Shown: one piece after another, positions 32,729-42,692 of the stretch
Layout: every line of letters starts with the position of its first letter
How positions within the stretch are numbered: position 1 is the first letter of the stretch
Assembly (NCBI GenBank): GCA_034927345.1
Contig: JAYFQE010000008.1
Coordinates: 62,001-126,000 of the forward strand
Origin: JAYFQE01 sp034927345
GTDB lineage: Bacteria > Bacillota > Clostridia > Saccharofermentanales > UBA5734
Direction of reading: 5' to 3'
Length of the DNA stretch: 64,000 bases
Notes under the pieces: model-generated
Database searches by the model: none
Told to the model about the DNA's origin: nothing
What the model saw: only the letters and a program-made list of their open reading frames with translations
Program-made: the position numbers and the translations under genes

Positions 32729-34390
32729 ATGGACATCACAGCTCTTACCAACTCTTTCAAAGCTTTAGGTAAAAAGATAAAAGACTTCTGGCAAAAACGT
32801 TCAACATTACAAAAAAGATTGATGATCACGCTGTCTGTAGTCGCCATTGTTCTTTTAGCTGTCGTCATCACGCTTTTCAACCGTGTGCAGTACAGCGTGT
32901 TATATACGAATCTGGACGCGGCCGAAGCCGGCACGATCATCGCCCGGCTGCAGGAACTCAGTGTTGACGCCAAAGCTCAGGGAACCGACACGGTTCTGGT
33001 GCCAAAAAGCCAGGTCGACTCCCTGCGTATGCAGTTAGCCTCGGAAGGCCTGCCACAGAACTCGCTCAATCTTGATATTCTGGAAAAGGGAACCGGTTTC
33101 GGTATTACCGAAGAAGATAAAGCTGTCTACCGCCGTTATCAATTGCAGCAGGATTTACAGAATGCGATCAAGACTTTCACCGCGGTAGAAGATGCCCGGG
33201 TTTCTCTGATCATTCCCCGTGAAAGCACATTTGTCATCGAAGATCAGCAAACGGCCGCTTCGGCGGCTGTCTTGCTAACCTTGAAAAGCGGCAAGAACCT
33301 GGCGGCAGAAAATGTGCAGGCTATTATCGAACTGGTTGAAAAAAGCGTAACCAACCTCAGTCAAGACAATATTACGGTCATCGACAGCAACATGAACGTC
33401 CTGAATGGCGACCAGAGTTCCGTTGAACTGGATGTTGGCGATCAGCAGAGTCTTCAGCAGCAAGTCGGGGAACGTTTGGAAAAGCAAGTCGGCAATTTGC
33501 TGCAGCCGGTCTTCGGTATCGGAAAAGTCCTGACCGAGGTGCATGTCAGCCTCAATTTTGATGAAAAAGTCGTTGAAAATATCACCTTCAGCCCTGCTGA
33601 AGGCAGCAGCAACGGGGTTATTTCCAATATCGAAAAGATTCGCGAAAAAACCCAGGCCGCAACAACCAGCGCCAGCGGCGAAGCCGGAACAAATACCAAT
33701 GGCGCCGGCGTGACAACTTACCCGGTTCAGGATACGGGCAATGATGTCTATGAGAAGAATTCGGATACCATCAGTTATGAAATCAATACCATCAAGGAAA
33801 CACTGAAGAAAGCCAAAGGAACGATTGAGGACCTGAGTGTTTCAGTTGTCATCGACAGTACGGATCAGCCTACCGGCCAGAATTACAGCGAAAATGTCCG
33901 CAACCTGGTAGCCACGGCTGTTGGCGTCAAACCGGACTATATCACGGTTGAATATCTGCCGTTTAGCGGACAATCCAGCCTGGACGCCAGTTGGGAAGAT
34001 TACCAGGCAATCAGCGCCCAAGCGCAGAACTGGCAGAAAACGCGGTTTTTTATCTTGCTTGGCACGGGTGTTTTTATTCTTTTAGTTTTGGCCTTTATCC
34101 TTCGCAAGATGAAAAACCGTAAAACAGCCGCCGAACCTGCACCGGTTTACACTTATGATCCTCAGGACGGAGAAATGGCGCTTAACGCCGTGACAGCCGC
34201 CCGGGCGGCAAACCTTGAAACGGCTGATCAGGCGGCTATCGCGACCGTTCTGAGTAAGCGGGCTTTGCATGAAACATCACCCTTGACACTGATGGACCAG
34301 GCAGACCGGAAATTGCTGGAAGATTCGGTTGAGCAAAATCCGGATCTTGCGGCCAGTATTATCCGCAGCTGGCTGTCCATTGATAGTTGA
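32729..34390 (+). CDS. fliF: Flagellar MS-ring protein FliF
   Basis: 553 residues. Membrane segment at about 31-50 (LMITLSVVAIVLLAVVITLF), ring-building motifs (VLYTNLDAAEAG, RESTFVIEDQQTAASAAVLL), a less ordered middle rich in Ala/Gly/Thr, a second membrane segment near 430-450, and a C-terminal FliG-binding tail. Forms the membrane ring that anchors motor and export gate. Confidence 0.96.
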   Translation: MDITALTNSFKALGKKIKDFWQKRSTLQKRLMITLSVVAIVLLAVVITLFNRVQYSVLYTNLDAAEAGTIIARLQELSVDAKAQGTDTVLVPKSQVDSLRMQLASEGLPQNSLNLDILEKGTGFGITEEDKAVYRRYQLQQDLQNAIKTFTAVEDARVSLIIPRESTFVIEDQQTAASAAVLLTLKSGKNLAAENVQAIIELVEKSVTNLSQDNITVIDSNMNVLNGDQSSVELDVGDQQSLQQQVGERLEKQVGNLLQPVFGIGKVLTEVHVSLNFDEKVVENITFSPAEGSSNGVISNIEKIREKTQAATTSASGEAGTNTNGAGVTTYPVQDTGNDVYEKNSDTISYEINTIKETLKKAKGTIEDLSVSVVIDSTDQPTGQNYSENVRNLVATAVGVKPDYITVEYLPFSGQSSLDASWEDYQAISAQAQNWQKTRFFILLGTGVFILLVLAFILRKMKNRKTAAEPAPVYTYDPQDGEMALNAVTAARAANLETADQAAIATVLSKRALHETSPLTLMDQADRKLLEDSVEQNPDLAASIIRSWLSIDS

Positions 34391-34413
34391 ACAACATGGC
34401 AGGATATACGAAG

Positions 34414-35424
34414 ATGACAGATGAAACAGAAAAATCTTATAAGGAAAAGGCCGCTATTTTGTTGATTTCTTTGGGCAAGGAGCATTCGGCTAAAGTCCTT
34501 CAGCAGCTGAACGATGAAGAAATCGAACAATTGACGCTGGAAATCGCCAATGTGCGCCGGATTGACAACCAAACGCAGATGGATGTCATCCGCGAATTTC
34601 AAGAAGCTTATGTGGCGCAGAATTATATTCTGGAAGGCGGTATCGATTATGCGCGTGAGATGCTGGATCAAGCCATCGGCAAACAAAAGGCCCTGGAATT
34701 GATTACCAAGCTGACGGCTTCCCTGCAGGTGCGGCCTTTTGATTTTGCCCGGCGGCTGGATGCCGCGCAAATGCTCAATATGATCCAGAATGAACAACCG
34801 CAGACGATCGCCCTGGTTCTTTCCTTCATGGAACCCAAACAATCGGGCGCCGTTCTCAGCGGTTTGCCGCAGAATATTCAAGGCGACGTTCTTTCCCGAA
34901 TTGCCCGGATGGGTAAAACATCGCCGGAGCATATCAAAGAAGTCGAACGAATTCTGGAAAAAAAGCTCGTTTCTCTCGGTGTTTCCGACTATACCAAAAT
35001 CGGCGGCATTCAAACCAGCGTCGATATTCTGAACGCCGTAGACCGCTCAACCGAGAAACATATTCTGGAAAGCCTGAACGAACATAGCAAGGATCTGGTT
35101 GATGAAATTAAGAGCCGCATGTTCTTGTTTGAAGATATCGTCAAACTGAACCGGGTATCCATTCAGCGGGTATTGCGCGATGTGCAGCAGGAAGACCTGG
35201 TTATGTCTTTGAAAAACGCCAAAGAGAATGTATCCAGATTTATTTTCGAAAACCTGTCTTCGCGTATGCAGGATACCATCCGTGAGGAAATGTCGTTAAC
35301 TGGTCCTGTCCGAATTAAAGACATCGAAGACGCGCAGCAGCGGATCGTAACAATCGTCCGCAATCTGGAAGACGCCGGTGAAGTATATATTTCAAGGGGA
35401 TCGGAGGAAATGCTCGTTGGCTAA
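34414..35424 (+). CDS. fliG: Flagellar motor switch protein FliG
   Basis: 336 residues. N-terminal FliF-binding part (KAAILLISLGKEHSAKVLQQL), middle NEQPQTIALVLSFMEP segment and C-terminal torque domain (MFLFEDIVKLNRVSIQRVLRDV). Transmits stator force to the rotor and binds FliM. ATG 34414 with AGGAT upstream is preferred; TTG 34387 and ATG 34396 are in frame but have no ribosome site. Its end overlaps fliH. Confidence 0.95.
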   Translation: MTDETEKSYKEKAAILLISLGKEHSAKVLQQLNDEEIEQLTLEIANVRRIDNQTQMDVIREFQEAYVAQNYILEGGIDYAREMLDQAIGKQKALELITKLTASLQVRPFDFARRLDAAQMLNMIQNEQPQTIALVLSFMEPKQSGAVLSGLPQNIQGDVLSRIARMGKTSPEHIKEVERILEKKLVSLGVSDYTKIGGIQTSVDILNAVDRSTEKHILESLNEHSKDLVDEIKSRMFLFEDIVKLNRVSIQRVLRDVQQEDLVMSLKNAKENVSRFIFENLSSRMQDTIREEMSLTGPVRIKDIEDAQQRIVTIVRNLEDAGEVYISRGSEEMLVG

Positions 35425-36226
35425 AATACATAAATCCGCACAAGTCAATCTGGATAACGCTAAACCAGTCATCATCTCACGCCCTGAGTATGGACAGCCT
35501 CTGCGCGAGTATCTCTTGAATTCGGATCAACTACCGGAACACAAGAATGACCCGGCTGCTGAGACAACGAAAAACCGAACAGCCGATCACGCGGCGAGTC
35601 CCAATTCCGGCGCTCCGGCGGCCCTGTTTGCCCAGGCTGAGCAGCGAGCCGAACAATTAGTGCATGAAGCCCGGGAAACAGCAAAGCAAATCCTTGACGA
35701 GACGCAACAGCAGCTGCCGGAGCTTCGCGGCAAGGCTTATGAAGCCGGATATGCCGAAGGTTATAAAGCCGGGGAAAAATCGTTTGACGCCAGTAAAAGC
35801 GAATTGCAGATATCGTTTAAAAATATGACGGACCAACTGGAAAACAGGATTGACCAGATGATTGACTGTATGGAAGATGAGCTTTTGGATCTGGCGGTCG
35901 ATATCGCCGAACGGATCATTGGCATAGAACTGGCACGCAAAAGCAAGACTTACCATGCCTTTTTAAGGCAGGCGTTGGATAATCTGAAAAAACAGGAAAA
36001 GGCTGTTGTTTATTTGAATGAAAAAGAATACCAGCAGTTCATTGTCGCCGAGCCTTTCGTTATGCCGGAGAATCAAGGCCAGATCCGCTTCATCGGCGAT
36101 CCCAAACTGGCTCCGGGGAGTTGTTTGATCGAGACCGGATATAGCCGGTTTGATGCCAGCGCGGCAACCCAACTGGATCAAATCAGGAAAAAAGCAAAAG
36201 CGGAGGATCGCCATGAAACCCATTGA
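35417..36226 (+). CDS. fliH: Flagellar assembly protein FliH
   Basis: 269 residues. Helical, glutamate-rich middle (AEQRAEQLVHEARETAKQIL), GYAEGYKAGE repeat of FliH/YscL type, and a C-terminal ATP-synthase-delta-like domain. Regulates the FliI ATPase in export. Start is a TTG at 35417, 8 nt after GGAGGAAA and inside the fliG end. A longer reading upstream overlaps fliG without support. Confidence 0.88.
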   Translation: MAKIHKSAQVNLDNAKPVIISRPEYGQPLREYLLNSDQLPEHKNDPAAETTKNRTADHAASPNSGAPAALFAQAEQRAEQLVHEARETAKQILDETQQQLPELRGKAYEAGYAEGYKAGEKSFDASKSELQISFKNMTDQLENRIDQMIDCMEDELLDLAVDIAERIIGIELARKSKTYHAFLRQALDNLKKQEKAVVYLNEKEYQQFIVAEPFVMPENQGQIRFIGDPKLAPGSCLIETGYSRFDASAATQLDQIRKKAKAEDRHETH

Positions 36227-37529
36227 TTTGAGCCGCTTCTCCAGCAAGATCAACGGCATTAATCCGATTGAAGAAAGCGGCACTGTATGCCAGCTTATTG
36301 GTTTGACTGTAGAATCAATCGGCCCGCTGGCTTGCATGGGCGATGTGTGCCAAATCGGTACGTTATCGGCGGATAACTGGATAGAAGCGGAAGTTGTCGG
36401 CTTTCGTGATAACCATATCCTTTTGATGCCTTTTGGCAGCCTGACCGGCATCGGTCCGGGCAGCCGCGTTCTGGCTACCGGACATTGCCTGCAGGTGCCG
36501 GTTGGCGAAAAATTGCGCGGCCGGATCCTGGACGGCCTGGGCCGCCCGATCGACGACTTGGGAAAACTGGAACTGGATACTTATTATAGTACGGACAATC
36601 TGCCGCCTAACCCATTGACCCGCAAGCGGATCAGTCAGCCTCTGCCTTTGGGCGTACGGGCGATCGACGGACTTTTAACGTGCGGTCAGGGTCAGCGTCT
36701 GGGCATCTTTGCCGGCAGCGGCGTCGGCAAAAGCACGCTCCTGGGCATGATGGCCCGAAACAGCGACGTTGATATCAATGTTATTACGCTCGTTGGCGAA
36801 CGGGGCCGTGAAGTCCGTGAATTTATCGAAAAAGACCTGCAGGAAGAGGGCCTCAGCCGTTCTGTGCTGGTTGTTGCCACTTCGGATCAGCCGGCGATTA
36901 TCCGCCAAAAGTCCGCGCTTTTGGGCACGGCGATCGCCGAATATTTCCGGGATCAGGGCTATTCGGTTCTGCTGTTGATGGATTCACTGACCCGCTTTGC
37001 CATGGCTCAGCGTGAAATCGGCATGGCCGTCGGCGAACCGCCGGTTTCCCGCGGCTATACGCCGTCTGTGTTTAATGCCTTGCCGCGTTTGCTGGAACGA
37101 TCGGGCAACTCGGATAAAGGATCGATCACGGCGCTCTATACGGTGCTGGTTGAGGGCGACGATATGAATGAACCGGTTGCCGACACGGTGCGCGGCATTC
37201 TGGACGGTCACATTGTACTTTCCCGACAATTAGCCCAGCGCAACCATTATCCGGCTATTGACGTACTGGCCAGCGTCAGCCGTGTCATGCCTGATGTCAC
37301 GACCGATGACCATCGGTCTCTGGCCGGAAAATGTAAAAATCTGTTGAGCGTTTACACCGAAGCCCGGGATCTGATTCATATTGGGGCTTACAAGAAGGGC
37401 AGCAATGAAGAAATCGACGAAGCGATCCGGCTTTATCCGACCATCAGCCGTTTTTTGCAGCAGCAGGTTATGGAGAAGTGCTCGTTTGACGAGACGGTCG
37501 GTCGGCTCATGACCTTGACGGAGGACTAA
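36213..37529 (+). CDS. fliI: Flagellum-specific ATP synthase FliI
   Basis: 438 residues. Walker A GSGVGKST near 168-175, FAMAQREIGMAVGEPP and SRGYTPSVFNALPRLLERSG are hallmark FliI/F1-beta-like motifs. Hexameric ATPase of the flagellar export apparatus. ATG 36213 follows GCGGAGG; it overlaps fliH by 14 nt. Confidence 0.96.
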   Translation: MKPIDLSRFSSKINGINPIEESGTVCQLIGLTVESIGPLACMGDVCQIGTLSADNWIEAEVVGFRDNHILLMPFGSLTGIGPGSRVLATGHCLQVPVGEKLRGRILDGLGRPIDDLGKLELDTYYSTDNLPPNPLTRKRISQPLPLGVRAIDGLLTCGQGQRLGIFAGSGVGKSTLLGMMARNSDVDINVITLVGERGREVREFIEKDLQEEGLSRSVLVVATSDQPAIIRQKSALLGTAIAEYFRDQGYSVLLLMDSLTRFAMAQREIGMAVGEPPVSRGYTPSVFNALPRLLERSGNSDKGSITALYTVLVEGDDMNEPVADTVRGILDGHIVLSRQLAQRNHYPAIDVLASVSRVMPDVTTDDHRSLAGKCKNLLSVYTEARDLIHIGAYKKGSNEEIDEAIRLYPTISRFLQQQVMEKCSFDETVGRLMTLTED

Positions 37530-37532
37530 ATT

Positions 37533-37994
37533 GTGAAAAAATTCATATTTACTCTGGCCGGCCTGCGCTCGATCAAGGTGAAACAGGAATCTCAGAAAAA
37601 ACAGGAGTTGGCTGTGCTGGAACAAAACTTAGCTGCCGAGCAGGCGATTATGGATGATTTGCAGCAAAAGGCGGCCGCTTTGCGGCGCGGCTGGCAGGCG
37701 GGATGGCAAAACGGCGGCCTGCAGCAAACCGACTTGCGCCAGTTCGATCTCTGTCTGTCACAGAATCGGCAGGAACAGCAGAAACAGCTGGGACGGATCC
37801 GCCAGGCGGAACGTGAACGCAATTTATGCCGCGACCAGCTCTGGCAGCTCATGCAAGATCTAAAAATGTTGGATAACCTGCGGGAGCAACAATATGAAAC
37901 CTGGAAAAAAGAAATGACTCTGGAAGAAGAAAAAATTGTCGACGATCTCGTCTCCTTCCGCCAGGCTGTCAATAAACATGTGGAGGTTGTCTAG
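37533..37994 (+). CDS. fliJ: Flagellar export chaperone FliJ
   Basis: 153 residues, almost fully alpha-helical coiled coil with many Gln and charged residues (QESQKKQELAVLEQNLAAEQ). Starts GTG 37533 with GGAGG upstream and follows fliI after 3 nt. Sequence is weakly conserved; identity rests on position and coiled-coil form. Confidence 0.85.
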   Translation: MKKFIFTLAGLRSIKVKQESQKKQELAVLEQNLAAEQAIMDDLQQKAAALRRGWQAGWQNGGLQQTDLRQFDLCLSQNRQEQQKQLGRIRQAERERNLCRDQLWQLMQDLKMLDNLREQQYETWKKEMTLEEEKIVDDLVSFRQAVNKHVEVV

Positions 37995-38674
37995 TGGCCG
38001 ATATTGATATCAGCAAGATGACTGATTTATCCGGACGAAATCCGGGCCCGATGCTGCCGCCGAAGGTCGCTGCCGGCAAATACCGGCAGGCAGGTGAAAC
38101 AGCCGGCAAAAAGGTTAAGAAGGCCAAGAAAAAACGGGGACCGTTTTTTGGCTTTGTCTTTGGTCTGGCCGTTAGTCTGTTGATTTTTGCCGCTGTAATC
38201 AGTTTGCTTTATTTTAATGTAGCCGATTTACGAGAAGTATTTATCCAGCGTTTTAAATTAGACGAAACATCTTTTCAAATGCTGGAATCGCAAAAACAGG
38301 ATCTGGAACTGAAGACAGCTGAATTAAACGATCAGAAGACGGTCCTGGAAAAAGAACAGAACGAGGCGCAGACACAAGCGGCCGATATAGCCCGGCAAAG
38401 TGAAGCGCTCAGTGCCCGGCAGACCGAGATCGATCAATTGCAAGCCTCGCTGACTGCGCAGGCCGCGGATTTAAAGAGCATCGCCGCCTGGTATGAAAGC
38501 ATGGAACCGGCAGCGGCAGCCGACATTTTTACCGCTTTTACCGATCAGTCAAAACTGATCTTGATTATCAAGAATATGAACCAAACCCGGATTGCCTTGA
38601 TTTTAGCTGAGATGGACCCGGCCCAGGTATCGCAACTGATGACGGCCATGATGGAACCCAGTTCCGGCTCTTGA
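37994..38674 (+). CDS. MotE-like / YlxF-like flagellar protein
   Basis: 226 residues. Basic N-terminus, one membrane helix (about residues 50-75), a long coiled coil (about 90-160) and a C-terminal MgtE-N-like segment (WYESMEPAAAADIF... ILAEMDPAQVSQLM). This architecture fits the MotE/YlxF group, which sits between fliJ and fliK in Bacillota and is thought to assist stator or export function. Start GTG 37994 overlaps the fliJ stop by 1 nt. Confidence 0.8.
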   Translation: MADIDISKMTDLSGRNPGPMLPPKVAAGKYRQAGETAGKKVKKAKKKRGPFFGFVFGLAVSLLIFAAVISLLYFNVADLREVFIQRFKLDETSFQMLESQKQDLELKTAELNDQKTVLEKEQNEAQTQAADIARQSEALSARQTEIDQLQASLTAQAADLKSIAAWYESMEPAAAADIFTAFTDQSKLILIIKNMNQTRIALILAEMDPAQVSQLMTAMMEPSSGS

Positions 38675-38691
38675 GCCGAGGAGGACGATTT

Positions 38692-40155
38692 ATGAGCAAA
38701 GTATCACCAATCATCCTGCAGCCTTTGGCCGGCGCCGGACGCGACAATCTTCCGGCGCCGGCCGGACCGGCCGTTTCTGCCGGTCCGCAAACCGCCGGAT
38801 CTTTCGAACAGGTGATGGTTTCAACCGGATCAGCCAAACGCGCGGATGACATAACCGGCAGCAAAATGGTGAAAACGGCAAAACAATCTGACGACAGTCA
38901 GACGGAAAAAGATGAAGACAGCCCGAAGCAAGTTGATGATCAAAATATTCTCGGACAAGTGACGGCCGGCTTGGCGGCATTAGCCGACGCTCTGAGCGCG
39001 GCGGCCGGCATACCGGGAAATTCAGATGCGACCGGCACAACCGGTATTTCTTCTGAATCTGACCTTTCTGCCGTCGCCGCCCCTGCGCCGCAAACGCCGG
39101 ATCTGCCGGCCGGTAATCCGACAGCGGCGCTTTCATCGTCTGATCCGGCGGCGACTGTCCAGCCATCGTCTGATCCGGCGTCTGTTCTCTCTCAAACTCC
39201 GGCCGCGGCGCCAGAAACGGGCGATGCAGTTCTGAGCAGCGGCAGCGGGCTGCTGCCTGAACCTGGGGCGGCTGATCCGGAATCAACGGCCGGGCTGGAT
39301 TTACCGCCGGCGCAGACACCGGTTCAAAATACAGTACCGGAACCGGCCGCCGCGGCCGCCGCCACAGAGACGGCTGTAAAACCTGCAGCGACTGCGGCCC
39401 AGACGTCTGATACGATAAACGACGCGATATCTCCGACTGCGGACGATGGCGGAACAGCGCCTGCGGACAGCGTTATTCCGCCGGAGAATCAGGCTGCGGC
39501 CGGCTTCGATTCCGGTTCAGACACCGATTCGCCGGCTGCCGGTGAGGATAAGCAGGAATCCGGACCGGCATCTTATCGCTTAAGCAAAGATGAGCATGCG
39601 GCGGCCGGATCGGATCATCAAATCTCATGGATCAGTCAGGCTGACGGTTCGGCTCAGCCGGGAACGCCGGCATCTGTTCCGGCCGGACAAGCCGGCAATA
39701 CAAGTGGTTATCCAATCGAGACCGGCGAACCGATGATTGAATCGATCGAGACCGGGACCGGACTTGAAGGCGACAGCCGGCAAATGACGGTACATTTGAA
39801 ACCCGATGCTTATGGAACGGTGCAGATCAGGCTTTTTCAGAACCAGGATGGTTTGGTGGCTCAGATCTGGACCGATAAACCGGCTACCTGCGATCTTTTA
39901 CAAAGCCAACTGCCCAGCCTGGTCAAGCAGATCCAGGATCAGGGCGTTACAATATCCGGCGCGTCGGTTTTTCTCGATATGGGTCAGTCCGGCGGACAGG
40001 CAGCGGATCAAAATACGCAGTCCGCTTCTGTCCGGCAGCTGGATCTGCGGCAAATCCGGACCGGTCGGCGCGGCGTATCGATCCGGCAAGAACAGAGTCT
40101 GGCAATCGACGCTTCTTATGGGCCGGCGCAATCGATCATCAATTATTACGCTTGA
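38692..40155 (+). CDS. fliK: Flagellar hook-length control protein FliK
   Basis: 487 residues. The first 360 are low complexity, rich in Ala, Pro, Ser, Asp and Thr, with a 17-bp DNA repeat (encoding SSDPA) at about 39134-39182. The C-terminal domain (MTVHLKPDAYGTVQIRLFQNQDG...) is the Flg_hook export-switch domain. FliK measures hook length and flips FlhB specificity. ATG 38692 follows GAGGAGGA. The unstructured ruler is expected for FliK. Confidence 0.9.
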   Translation: MSKVSPIILQPLAGAGRDNLPAPAGPAVSAGPQTAGSFEQVMVSTGSAKRADDITGSKMVKTAKQSDDSQTEKDEDSPKQVDDQNILGQVTAGLAALADALSAAAGIPGNSDATGTTGISSESDLSAVAAPAPQTPDLPAGNPTAALSSSDPAATVQPSSDPASVLSQTPAAAPETGDAVLSSGSGLLPEPGAADPESTAGLDLPPAQTPVQNTVPEPAAAAAATETAVKPAATAAQTSDTINDAISPTADDGGTAPADSVIPPENQAAAGFDSGSDTDSPAAGEDKQESGPASYRLSKDEHAAAGSDHQISWISQADGSAQPGTPASVPAGQAGNTSGYPIETGEPMIESIETGTGLEGDSRQMTVHLKPDAYGTVQIRLFQNQDGLVAQIWTDKPATCDLLQSQLPSLVKQIQDQGVTISGASVFLDMGQSGGQAADQNTQSASVRQLDLRQIRTGRRGVSIRQEQSLAIDASYGPAQSIINYYA

Positions 40156-40173
40156 GAAAAGGGAGGGATAAGC

Positions 40174-40683
40174 ATGGCCGTTGATGCCGTTAATACAACA
40201 ACCGCAACCGGCAGTCAGGATTCCGGTACAACAACCCGTTCGGTTGACAGCAGCCTGGGAAAAGATGATTTCCTGAAAATCCTGGTTGCCCAGCTGCAGA
40301 ACCAGGATCCGCTCAATCCAATGGATGATACGGATTTCATTGCTCAGTTGGCGCAATTCAGCGCATTGGAACAAATGCAGTCGCTCAACAGCGGTTCTTC
40401 ATTTAGTCAGGCCTATGGGCTGATCGGAAAATATGTCTATGCGAGCGTCGTTGATTCCAGCGGCCAGAAATCAGAGGTGTATGGTCCTGTCACGGCAGTG
40501 CTGTCCTCCAATGGTTCGGCTTATCTGGAAGTCAATTACCAGGGCGTGACGAAGAACATTCCGTTTGATAACAATATTGTCGTTTACCAGCCGGCCGATC
40601 CGGATGACAGTACAACGCCGGCTGCAGCCATTACCAGTCAGACAACCGGCAACACGTCAACTGCGGCGTCAACAGGATTATAA
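40174..40683 (+). CDS. flgD: Flagellar hook capping protein FlgD
   Basis: 169 residues. The motif FLKILVAQLQNQDPLNPMDDTDFIAQLAQFSALEQM is diagnostic; the C-terminus is a Thr/Ala-rich tail. FlgD caps the growing hook. A GGGAGGG site precedes the ATG. The small gene often found between flgD and flgE in clostridia is missing here. Confidence 0.95.
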   Translation: MAVDAVNTTTATGSQDSGTTTRSVDSSLGKDDFLKILVAQLQNQDPLNPMDDTDFIAQLAQFSALEQMQSLNSGSSFSQAYGLIGKYVYASVVDSSGQKSEVYGPVTAVLSSNGSAYLEVNYQGVTKNIPFDNNIVVYQPADPDDSTTPAAAITSQTTGNTSTAASTGL

Positions 40684-40699
40684 AAGGGAGGAAATCACT

Positions 40700-41605
40700 A
40701 TGCTGCGTTCATTGTACTCAGGTGTATCAGGGCTCAAGAATCATCAAACAAAAATGGATGTTATCGGCAACAACATTGCCAACGTCAATACCGTTGGTTT
40801 CAAATCCAGCCGCGTGACCTTTCAGGACATTTACAACCAGACCGTCCGTCCGGCGTCGGCGCCTTCGGCCGGATCCGGCGGCGTCAATCCGCAGCAGGTC
40901 GGCCTGGGCGTTTCTCTGGGAACCATCGAAGTTCAGCATACACGTACGGCAACCGAATATACCGGCAACGCTCTGGATCTCAGTGTAGAGGGCGACGGAT
41001 TTCTGGTTGTCAAAGATAATGGCGTACCCTATTATACCCGCGCCGGCAATCTGACTACCGATGCCAACAACAATCTGGTCAATGCCAACGGCTTAAAGCT
41101 CCAGGGTTGGATGAGCGGTATGGTCGATACAACCGGAACTATTAATGGCAGCACCACCAATCCGGTAACCGAGGCGCAGTTCCAGGCCTGGCTGCAAACC
41201 AATCCGGCCAATGCCGACGCCTTACTGTCGGACATCAATATTCCGGATAATTATTACGATGTCAATATCGGCAAGACCGGGGAAATCATCGGCATCAACA
41301 AAACGACGTCGGTCAAAGAAACCATCGGCCGTCTGGCTATAGCCGATTTCAACAACCAGGCCGCGCTTTCCAAGATGGGCAATAACCTCTATGACCAGAA
41401 TCAGAACACCGGCGCCGCTTCCTATGGCTTTGCCGGCGTGAACGGGACATCTTATCTGAATCCCAATTCATTGGAAATGTCCAATGTTGATCTGGCTAAA
41501 GAGTTTACCGATATGATCACGACCCAGCGTGGCTTCCAGGCTAATTCCCGTATCATCACTACTTCGGACCAGTTGCTGGAAGAATTGGTCAACCTGAAGC
41601 GATAA
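40700..41605 (+). CDS. flgE: Flagellar hook protein FlgE (short form)
   Basis: 301 residues, shorter than enterobacterial FlgE. N-terminal rod/hook motif (GNNIANVNTVGFKSSRVTFQ), hook core (ALDLSVEGDGFLVV) and C-terminal MSNVDLAKEFTDMITTQRGFQANSRIITTSDQLLEEL. Major hook subunit. Start ATG 40700 after GGGAGGAAA; the longer in-frame extension overlaps flgD and is rejected. Confidence 0.92.
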   Translation: MLRSLYSGVSGLKNHQTKMDVIGNNIANVNTVGFKSSRVTFQDIYNQTVRPASAPSAGSGGVNPQQVGLGVSLGTIEVQHTRTATEYTGNALDLSVEGDGFLVVKDNGVPYYTRAGNLTTDANNNLVNANGLKLQGWMSGMVDTTGTINGSTTNPVTEAQFQAWLQTNPANADALLSDINIPDNYYDVNIGKTGEIIGINKTTSVKETIGRLAIADFNNQAALSKMGNNLYDQNQNTGAASYGFAGVNGTSYLNPNSLEMSNVDLAKEFTDMITTQRGFQANSRIITTSDQLLEELVNLKR

Positions 41606-41634
41606 TTGAGTGGCAAAAAGCCGCGGAGGATAAA

Positions 41635-41868
41635 ATGATCCAGTTAACCCGCTTGAATCACCAGACTTTTTACATCAACAGTGATCTGATCGAGACGATC
41701 GAGACAACGCCGGATACGGTGATCAGTATGACGACCGGCCGCCGGCTGCTGGTTATCGAAAGCGCTGATGAAATATTGCAGAAAATTATCCAGTTCCGTG
41801 TGCTTTGCTCAATAAACGGCCGTTTTGCCTGTCAGGAAGGCCAGGAGAAGGAAGGCAGCGAAACATGA
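41635..41868 (+). CDS. flbD: Flagellar protein FlbD
   Basis: 77 residues. The pattern MIQLTRLNHQTFYINSDLIETIETTPDTVI and a LVIESADEILQKIIQF centre are the small FlbD/YlzI family located before motA. Role in flagellar assembly is not well defined. ATGA overlap with motA. Confidence 0.88.
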   Translation: MIQLTRLNHQTFYINSDLIETIETTPDTVISMTTGRRLLVIESADEILQKIIQFRVLCSINGRFACQEGQEKEGSET

Positions 41869-42674
41869 ACTTATCAAGCTTTGTCGGCTTGATTGCCGGT
41901 GTGATTTTTGTTGTCTGGAGCATTATTCTGGGCGGCGATATCGCCAGTTATTTTGATATGCCGTCAGTCATGATTGTTGTCGGCGGAACCCTGGCGTCGA
42001 TCATGATTTCATTTTCTTTTGAAGAGCTGAAGCAACTCATGCCGGAAATGAAAACCATCTTCTTTAAAAACAAGATTAATCTGCGGGAAGATCAGGACCG
42101 GGTAATCGATCTGGCTACACGGGCGCGGCGCGAAGGATTGTTAACGCTGGACGGTGAAGACATGGGCGATCCGTTTCTGCAAAAGGGTTTGGAGCTGGTC
42201 ATCGACGGCACGGATCAGGAACTTGTCCGGGAGGTGCTCGAAGGGGAAATTGCCCTGATGGAAGAAAAAGATTCCATGAATCAGAAAATCATGACCAGCG
42301 GCGCCCAATATGCTCCGGCATTCGGAATGGTCGGCACGCTGATCGGTTTGATCAACATGCTGAAGACCCTGAGCGATACCGATAGCCTGGGCCCCAGCAT
42401 GGCGACCGCGCTAATCACGACCTTTTATGGCGTCATCCTGGCCAATGTCATCTTCCTGCCTTTTGCTTCCAAATTGAAATCTTCCTCAGCAGAACGGAGC
42501 AATCGTTACGCCATGCTGACTGAAGGCATCATCGCTATCCAAAACGGTGAAAACCCCAGGCTTATCCGGGAAAAAATGGAAGTCTTCATCCCCAAAGAAA
42601 CGAAAAAAAATGATGAAAAAGCCGGTGAATCCAACACCATAAAGCAAACAGACCGTCAGCATGATGAAACATAA
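41865..42674 (+). CDS. motA: Flagellar motor stator protein MotA
   Basis: 269 residues with four membrane segments. The large cytoplasmic loop (about 60-150) contains the charged residues that touch FliG; GAQYAPAFGMVGTLIGLINML is the conserved third helix. Forms the proton (or sodium) channel with MotB. The ATG at 41865 overlaps flbD; GAAGG upstream. Confidence 0.95.
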   Translation: MNLSSFVGLIAGVIFVVWSIILGGDIASYFDMPSVMIVVGGTLASIMISFSFEELKQLMPEMKTIFFKNKINLREDQDRVIDLATRARREGLLTLDGEDMGDPFLQKGLELVIDGTDQELVREVLEGEIALMEEKDSMNQKIMTSGAQYAPAFGMVGTLIGLINMLKTLSDTDSLGPSMATALITTFYGVILANVIFLPFASKLKSSSAERSNRYAMLTEGIIAIQNGENPRLIREKMEVFIPKETKKNDEKAGESNTIKQTDRQHDET

Positions 42675-42692
42675 AGGAGCTTAACAGCGGCA

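Noticed and set aside
39134..39182. 17-bp repeat in fliK as a mobile or CRISPR-like repeat
   Set aside because: Only two copies, inside coding sequence, encoding a repeated SSDPA in the FliK ruler.
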